From the NCBI GenBank assembly GCA_937983305.1, contig CALKAJ010000132.1, positions 1 to 10,837 on the forward strand: a DNA stretch of 10,837 nucleotides, read 5' to 3'. Positions 6,903 to 10,837 of the stretch are shown here, one piece after another. Under the pieces are notes generated by a model. It saw nothing but the letters and a program-made list of their open reading frames with translations. It did not search any database and was not told where the DNA came from. Origin of the DNA: an uncultured Ignavibacteriota bacterium. GTDB lineage: Bacteria; Bacteroidota; Ignavibacteria; Tepidaquicellales; Tepidaquicellaceae. How positions within the stretch are numbered: position 1 is the first letter of the stretch; each line of letters opens with the position of its first letter. Position numbers and translations under genes: made by a program.

Positions 6903-6910
6903 CAAAATTA
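6903..6910 (-). promoter_or_regulatory. Possible -7 element of the capsid operon promoter
   Basis: On the minus strand TAATTTTG matches the Bacteroidota -7 consensus TAnnTTTG and would start transcription roughly 13 bases before the portal ATG at 6884. A TTG lies 22 bases upstream of it, one base beyond the usual spacing to the -33 TTTG element. Position is favourable but the match is short, so this is tentative. Confidence 0.3.
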
Positions 6911-6962
6911 TGGTATCTAAAACCTTTCCGCTCAACTATTGAAAAAGCATTTTTCCCCTTTT

Positions 6963-7346
6963 CAACTCCGTAGGAGTTGTACGTTTGTAGAAATCATACG
7001 TTTTATAAAATGACCTTGTAGGGGTCACACATTTGTAGAAAAAAGATATAAATTTTTACGTTCGACCCCGCTGGAGTCGGTATTGGGGAATGTTCTCTTT
7101 CTACAAACATAGCACCCCTACGGGGTGCAAAAAAATCCCGTAGGGATTTAACGTTTGTAGAAAATACGTTTGTTCTTCTTTGCAACTCCGGAGGAGTTGT
7201 ACGTTTGTAGAAATCATACATTTTAAAAATGACCCCAGAGGGGTCACACGTTTGCAGAAATCAAAATTAACTATTATGTTCGACCCCGCTGGGGTCGGTA
7301 TTGTGGTATGTTCTCTTTCTACAAACATAGCACCCCTACGGGGTGC
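6963..7346. repeat. Segmental duplication within the palindrome array
   Basis: Block 6963-7128 and block 7183-7346 carry the same four palindromes in the same order (CAACTCC, TGACC-type, CGACCCC, GCACCCC) with similar spacers, at an offset of 218-220 bases. They are separated by one unrelated AAATCCC palindrome with its linker (7131-7182). The second block has better-paired stems: the TGACCTT arm is TGACCCC there, and the mismatched GGAGTCG arm is GGGGTCG. Confidence 0.85.
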
Positions 7347-7506
7347 AAAATAATCCTGCTACAAACATAGCACCCCTACGGGGTGCAAAATAATCTAACT
7401 ACAAACGTAGCACCACTACAGGGCGCAAAATAATCCTGCTACAAACGTGGCACTCTTACAGGGTGCAAAATAATCCTGCTACAAACGTGGCACCCTTACA
7501 GGGTGC
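7330..7506. repeat. Tandem repeat with exact 40-base period, five palindromes
   Basis: Palindromes begin at 7330, 7370, 7410, 7450 and 7490. Each is followed by a spacer of the type AAAATAATCCTGCTACAAAC. The first two palindromes are identical (GCACCCC-TAC-GGGGTGC). The later ones drift: the third loses pairing (GCACCAC/AGGGCGC), the fourth keeps it with one G-T pair, and the fifth is again perfect (GCACCCT/AGGGTGC). This looks like recent slippage or unequal-crossover growth at one end of the array. Confidence 0.93.
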
Positions 7507-7522
7507 AAAAATCTTATAAAAA

Positions 7523-7543
7523 AAGCATCCCGATGGGATGCTT
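7523..7543 (-). terminator. Intrinsic terminator of the outer-membrane protein gene
   Basis: On the minus strand a 9-base stem (AAGCATCCC / GGGATGCTT) with a 3-base loop is followed by seven T residues. It lies about 50 bases after the stop of the beta-barrel gene at 7593. It shares the 3-base-loop shape of the neighbouring palindrome array, which suggests that array units can serve as, or arise from, terminators. Confidence 0.75.
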
Positions 7544-7592
7544 AAAAATCTTACAAATATTATAACACCAATAAATGGTGTAAATATTTATT

Positions 7593-8435
7593 TTATTTTC
7601 TGGTGCCTATGTAAAATGAGACGCCGCCGAAAAAGTCAAAATTTCCGATGTTGCGGCTTGTTGTCATATATGGATTTACGGATGTATTCGCCTCGTCATT
7701 CAAATAAACATATCCGCTTTCATCCGTAACCTGCGTATTCTTCAATAAAATATTATGCATCATATATCTCATTCCGACCGTAAAACCAAAAATTTCATTT
7801 GCTCTAAGGTTATATTGTGCATTAATTCCAAAACCCATTCTGTAATTTGCGCGAAGCGTATTAAAAGATTCAATACCGCCGGTAGGAATATCGTAATATC
7901 TGCCGAATATTGCACTCATATCAACGTCTGCTCCGAAATTGAAAGAAGACCGTAATGCCTCATCAACAAATACTGCATATTCAAAACCAAGTCCGGTATA
8001 TGGAATATTGATTCTTGCATTACTTCTTCCCGAAACACCGTTAGGCGGAACATATTGTCCCGTACCGTTAACACCTGTTGTTGGCCAACCCGGTGCTACG
8101 AAAGGCATATTGTAAGCCGCCGCTTCGTCATTTGTATAATGCGAATAGGTAAACAAAGCATAAAGTCTCAACTGAGAAGTTTCATAAGTTTTTATTGCAA
8201 ATTTAACTTTCGTTGAAGCCTGAAAACCGTTTGCCATTGCATAATTCGTGAAGTTATAATACTCCTTTATGGTAGAGCCTTTTAAATCCAGAATCGGGAG
8301 ACTATAACCGCCGTAAACGTCAACAACGAACATCGGTTTTTTCAATTTCTTGATTTTAGAAATTGTAACCTGAGCATCAGATGTTGAAACACCAAACAAT
8401 AAGAGAAAAATTAAAGATAGAAGGAGTTTTTTCAT
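7593..8435 (-). CDS. Outer-membrane beta-barrel-like protein
   Basis: A 280-residue protein with a classical signal peptide (MKKLLLSLIFLLLFGVSTSDA, cleavage likely before Gln22). The mature part alternates aromatic/hydrophobic and polar residues as in beta strands (for example FVVDVYGGYSLPIL, LRLYALFTYSHYTN, YRMGFGINAQYNL). It ends in a strand with a near-terminal aromatic, FFGGVSFYIGTRK, as in outer-membrane barrels. A Gly/Pro/Asn-rich loop lies around residues 115-140. It resembles the many small barrel or PorT/OmpA-barrel-like proteins of Bacteroidota and Ignavibacteria; no substrate or pathway can be assigned. The leader has no Shine-Dalgarno motif. It is separated from the upstream peptidase gene by a hairpin and has its own terminator, so it is probably a separate transcript. 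Confidence 0.82.
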   Translation of the reverse strand: MKKLLLSLIFLLLFGVSTSDAQVTISKIKKLKKPMFVVDVYGGYSLPILDLKGSTIKEYYNFTNYAMANGFQASTKVKFAIKTYETSQLRLYALFTYSHYTNDEAAAYNMPFVAPGWPTTGVNGTGQYVPPNGVSGRSNARINIPYTGLGFEYAVFVDEALRSSFNFGADVDMSAIFGRYYDIPTGGIESFNTLRANYRMGFGINAQYNLRANEIFGFTVGMRYMMHNILLKNTQVTDESGYVYLNDEANTSVNPYMTTSRNIGNFDFFGGVSFYIGTRK

Positions 8436-8456
8436 ATAAGTTTTTTAATATTTAAG

Positions 8457-8488
8457 AAACGTTACTACGCCTGAACGTAGTAACGTTT
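8457..8488 (-). terminator. Hairpin after the S8 peptidase gene, probable terminator
   Basis: A perfect 13-base inverted repeat (AAACGTTACTACG and its complement) with a 6-base loop lies 17 bases after the peptidase stop at 8506. On the minus strand it is followed by TTTCTTAAATATT-like AT-rich sequence instead of a pure T-run, so termination is likely but not certain. An operator or mRNA-processing hairpin for the following barrel gene (start 8435) is possible. Confidence 0.55.
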
Positions 8489-8505
8489 GAAATTTTCAGA
8501 TAAAT

Positions 8506-10659
8506 TTATTTTATCAGAACCATTTTCTTAACCTGAGTATAACCATTTGTGCTCAGTCTGTAAAAATATGTGCCGGAAGAAATTCCGTTTGCCGAGAAAT
8601 CTATTGTATAAACTCCGCTTTCAAACTGAGAATTAACAAGTTCGGAAACAAGCTTACCCGTAATATCATAAACTTTCAGAGATACAAATGTATTTTCAGG
8701 AAGCGAGAATTTAATTTTTGTAGTTGGGTTAAACGGATTAGGATAATTGTCAAACAAATTATAAGTTAAGGGCTGTTCTGTTTCTTTTGTGATGCCTGTT
8801 GTACCGACAGTGAATGCAAATTTTGTTGCCGGAGCAGTGCTTCCCGGAGGTGTAATTCCGCTTCCGCCTGCGGGTAAAGTTGTAATTTTTGAGGTCGGAA
8901 GTGCAATATCCTGAGCGGCTAAGTAATACTCAACCGAAGTTCCGAGCTGACTGCCGGGAATTTTGAAGTAGAAAGAATCATTGGAAACTTTATACTGATT
9001 TACAAATGACCAAGCTGACCATCCGCTTCCGGTATTCTTTCTGTAATACATTCTTGGAGCTTCATTCGAACGTGTATATCTGATGATACCGTTATCCGTA
9101 ATCTTTGCTTTAAATGTCAATGAATCAGTAATAGGAGTATTTGTAAAAGGCAGAGTATGTAAAATTACAGGTGCAGTGTTGTCAAGTTTTCTGGCAGAGT
9201 CAACTGATTTTTCGGCATCAATTAATCCCCATCCGACCTGATTATTCGGACTTGAAGTGTTATTTGCAAATTTTCTTAATATATCTCTTATCTGAATTGG
9301 TGTTAAATTTTTATTTGCCGAAAGCATCTGTGCACCGACACCTGCTGCCATAGGACAAGCCCAGGAAGTACCGGAACCAAAAGTACTGTAACCCGTACCT
9401 GATGCAACCTGATTACCCGAACCCTGAGTCATAATGTCAGGTTTGATTCTCGGAGGAGTATCTGTTGTAGGACCAACTGAACTGTAAGAAGCCCTAACAC
9501 CTGCTGAAGTTGTAGCTCCGATTGTGATTACGGAATCTCCGTCTGCCGGAGCGCCCAAAGTGTTGTGAGTACTGTTAGTGCCGTTATTACCTGCGGAATT
9601 GAAAACCGCAATACCGTTATGAGCGGCTATGTCCGCGGCAATTGTTATAGATGCAGTATGTCCGTTCATATCATTCCATGTCAGACTCGGATAAGGACTG
9701 TCAAACTCAAGATAGCCAAGTGAGCTTGTAATTACATCAGCTCCAAGTGAATCAACCCATTCAGCTGCCTCAACCCAGTTATCCATCTCAGCAGGTACTT
9801 CGCCCGGGTCAACTTCAGTTCTGCAAATGATATATGTTGACATAAATGCAGGTGAAATCAATGAGCCCGGTTTATAACCGCCGACAAGCGATAAAGTTGC
9901 CTGACCGTGTGAATGTGAAGCTATGGTAACAGTATCATTTGTGTGGAAATCTTTTTTCTTCCAGATTTTCATTGGAAGAGTTGTGAATGCCTGATGTGTC
10001 TGATAGTTCTGAAAACCCGCATCAAAATTCGCAACTATTACACCCTGTCCGTAAATTCCGTTGTTATGAGGAATGTTTGCTTTTATCAAAGTCATCTGTG
10101 TCAAACTTGCACCGTAGCTGAATGAATCAACAAGCGGGCTGTCTTTAAAATCATTTAAAATCGGAGCGTCAATTTCTTCCTCTACCGGTTTACTTCTCTT
10201 ATATTTTTCAACGAGTTCTATTTTCGTAACAAAATCAAGTTTTGCAATATCATAAATCTGATTTGTCATCACTTCAACGCTGATTGCATTGAGCCATTTG
10301 CTTTTCACTCTGAAACCGGTAACCTTATTTTCAAGCTGCTGAACGTAAGGTTGATAGACGGGAATGTCGTGAAAACCTACAAGTTGATTTTCCGGAAGAA
10401 CTTTTTTTCTTCTTTCCAGAGACTTTTCGGAAACCAATGATTTCGGGTCTGAGAGTTTTTGTTCGGCACCCGGACCTTTATCGTTAAAATAAATCCAGAC
10501 GCTGTGCTTCTTTGAAGCATCGTTGTCAAATTCGAGAACTTTGGAAAGTATATTTCCAATTTTTCCGGAATTATCTGTTTGAAATATCTTGGAATTAAAT
10601 GCAAATGAGATTGCGATTACGAGGAGTAAGAGAGAGGAGATTTTGAGGGTTTTGTTCAT
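8506..10659 (-). CDS. Secreted S8 (subtilisin-like) serine peptidase with T9SS sorting domain
   Basis: A 717-residue exported peptidase. The start at 10659 is preferred because MNKTLKISSLLLLVIAISFA is a complete signal peptide; an ATG three codons upstream (10668) is possible. Numbering from that upstream Met: an inhibitor-like propeptide (about 50-160), then the catalytic domain with Asp216 (VANFDAGF), His254 (SHGQA), oxyanion Asn361 (SAGNNG) and Ser435 (GTSWACP), so the triad is intact. A beta-sandwich region follows (about 495-625), then a C-terminal type IX secretion sorting domain (about 637-720) with NYPNPFNPTTKI, the KVYDITGKLV strand and a terminal KKMVLIK. Such proteins cross the inner membrane by Sec and the outer membrane by T9SS, ending at the cell surface or outside, where they probably degrade protein for nutrition. 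A hairpin separates it from the barrel gene downstream. Confidence 0.95.
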   Translation of the reverse strand: MNKTLKISSLLLLVIAISFAFNSKIFQTDNSGKIGNILSKVLEFDNDASKKHSVWIYFNDKGPGAEQKLSDPKSLVSEKSLERRKKVLPENQLVGFHDIPVYQPYVQQLENKVTGFRVKSKWLNAISVEVMTNQIYDIAKLDFVTKIELVEKYKRSKPVEEEIDAPILNDFKDSPLVDSFSYGASLTQMTLIKANIPHNNGIYGQGVIVANFDAGFQNYQTHQAFTTLPMKIWKKKDFHTNDTVTIASHSHGQATLSLVGGYKPGSLISPAFMSTYIICRTEVDPGEVPAEMDNWVEAAEWVDSLGADVITSSLGYLEFDSPYPSLTWNDMNGHTASITIAADIAAHNGIAVFNSAGNNGTNSTHNTLGAPADGDSVITIGATTSAGVRASYSSVGPTTDTPPRIKPDIMTQGSGNQVASGTGYSTFGSGTSWACPMAAGVGAQMLSANKNLTPIQIRDILRKFANNTSSPNNQVGWGLIDAEKSVDSARKLDNTAPVILHTLPFTNTPITDSLTFKAKITDNGIIRYTRSNEAPRMYYRKNTGSGWSAWSFVNQYKVSNDSFYFKIPGSQLGTSVEYYLAAQDIALPTSKITTLPAGGSGITPPGSTAPATKFAFTVGTTGITKETEQPLTYNLFDNYPNPFNPTTKIKFSLPENTFVSLKVYDITGKLVSELVNSQFESGVYTIDFSANGISSGTYFYRLSTNGYTQVKKMVLIK

Positions 10660-10729
10660 ATAAATCATATGTTTAATTAACCAATAAATTAGTTTAAAAA
10701 AAATGAAAGTTCAATATAATAAACCAATA

Positions 10730-10737
10730 TAAAAGTA
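10730..10737 (-). promoter_or_regulatory. Possible promoter of the S8 peptidase gene
   Basis: On the minus strand TACTTTTA matches TAnnTTTG at 7 of 8 positions. A TTTG lies exactly 20 bases upstream, within one of the 9-base tandem repeats, which fits the Bacteroidota -33/-7 spacing. The leader to the start at 10659 would be roughly 60 bases. This is based on motif and spacing only. Confidence 0.3.
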
Positions 10738-10750
10738 TTAAGGTTCTGCA

Positions 10751-10782
10751 AACTTGACAAACTTGACAAACTTGACAAACTT
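10751..10782. repeat. 9-base tandem repeat upstream of the peptidase gene
   Basis: Three exact copies of AACTTGACA (10751-10777) and a partial fourth lie about 95 bases upstream of the peptidase start. On the minus strand each copy contributes a GTTTG, so the repeat presents several possible -33 TTTG elements in phase every 9 bases. It could be a slippage-prone promoter element or an activator site, or simply neutral. Confidence 0.7.
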
Positions 10783-10837
10783 TTTAACTTTATGAACTTA
10801 AACCGCTCCTAAGCTCTTTTTATATGAAAAAAATCTG

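Larger units (their letters stand above)
6963..7581. repeat. Array of about 15 short palindromes with 3-base loops
   Basis: This gene-free stretch between the outer-membrane gene and the capsid operon is filled with palindromes, almost all 7-3-7 bases. Positions: 6963 (CAACTCC stem), 7011 (TGACCTT, two G-T pairs), 7063 (CGACCCC), 7112 (GCACCCC), 7133 (AAATCCC), 7183 (CAACTCC), 7230 (TGACCCC), 7281 (CGACCCC), 7330, 7370, 7410, 7450 and 7490 (GCACCCC and decayed forms), then a longer one at 7523 and a decayed one at 7565. Stems differ between copies, yet most arms still pair. Linkers contain TACGTTTGTAGAAA after some palindromes and the complementary form (CTACAAACATAG) before others, so units exist in both orientations. 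The short open frames here only translate the repeats. Function is unknown; REP-like elements or mRNA-stabilising or terminating hairpins are the obvious options. Confidence 0.9.

Noticed and set aside
2076..6962. Attachment-site direct repeats flanking the capsid operon
   Set aside because: I compared the flanks by eye (2076-2110 and 6885-6962) and found no convincing direct repeat, tRNA gene or integrase that would mark an integrated element.
7003..7328. Two minus-strand open frames of 72 and 75 codons with shared FVEREH and IPTPAGSN segments
   Set aside because: They lie wholly in the palindrome array and their similarity to each other simply reflects the duplicated repeat blocks; no ribosome site or protein-like composition.
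7330..7506. CRISPR array
   Set aside because: The palindromic units and the spacers are both repeated (the spacers are nearly identical), units are only 17 bases with drift, and no cas genes are present.
10824..10837. Start of a plus-strand gene (ATG followed by Lys-Lys-Ile codons) at the right edge
   Set aside because: Only four codons are visible before the sequence ends; it resembles the beginning of a signal peptide but cannot be supported.

Overview
The window reads as a complete contig, or one end of one, from an AT-rich bacterium of the Bacteroidota/Chlorobiota lineage, most likely Ignavibacteria or a close relative. Three things point there. A secreted subtilase ends in a type IX secretion sorting domain with the NYPNPFNP signature typical of Ignavibacteria and neighbouring phyla. 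Start codons are preceded by A-rich sequence rather than Shine-Dalgarno motifs. Possible promoters resemble the Bacteroidota TTTG/TAnnTTTG type. The first 53 bases are Illumina sequencing adapter, so the left edge is an assembly artefact.

Layout, left to right. Adapter (1-53); a 5'-truncated plus-strand gene of unknown function (54-601); a stand-alone AAA ATPase of the AAA_14/DUF4143 family on the minus strand (703-1944), bracketed by perfect 14-base inverted repeats at 650-663 and 2062-2075. Next comes a tight minus-strand operon of seven phage-type genes (6884 down to 2111). In transcription order these are an HK97-type portal protein, a prohead protease fused in frame to the major capsid protein, a 51-residue two-helix membrane protein, a 68-residue basic protein, a head-tail connector, a T7-lysozyme-like amidase, and a single-pass membrane protein overlapping the amidase. 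Upstream of this operon, 6963-7581 is a gene-free array of about 15 short palindromes. Beyond it are two apparently ordinary chromosomal genes, an outer-membrane beta-barrel-like protein (7593-8435) and the S8 peptidase (8506-10659), each followed by a hairpin that looks like a terminator.

The capsid operon is the most notable unit. It has what is needed to build a procapsid (portal, protease, capsid, connector) plus lysis-type genes, but terminase, tail and integrase genes are absent and chromosomal-type genes follow within about 700 bases upstream. All its frames are open and the genes touch or overlap. Possible explanations are a recently truncated prophage, a satellite that makes its own capsid and borrows tails, a gene-transfer-agent-like locus with genes elsewhere, or a domesticated capsid. 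The fused protease-capsid gene also carries the only strong Shine-Dalgarno sequence I found in the window, placed for internal initiation of the capsid part alone.

The second notable feature is the palindrome array. Nearly every unit is 17 bases long (7-base arm, 3-base loop, 7-base arm). At least five different stem sequences occur, but complementarity within each unit is mostly kept, and a shared linker reading TACGTTTGTAGAAA (or its complement) joins them. The array contains a segmental duplication of about 165 bases and a tandem run with an exact 40-base period.
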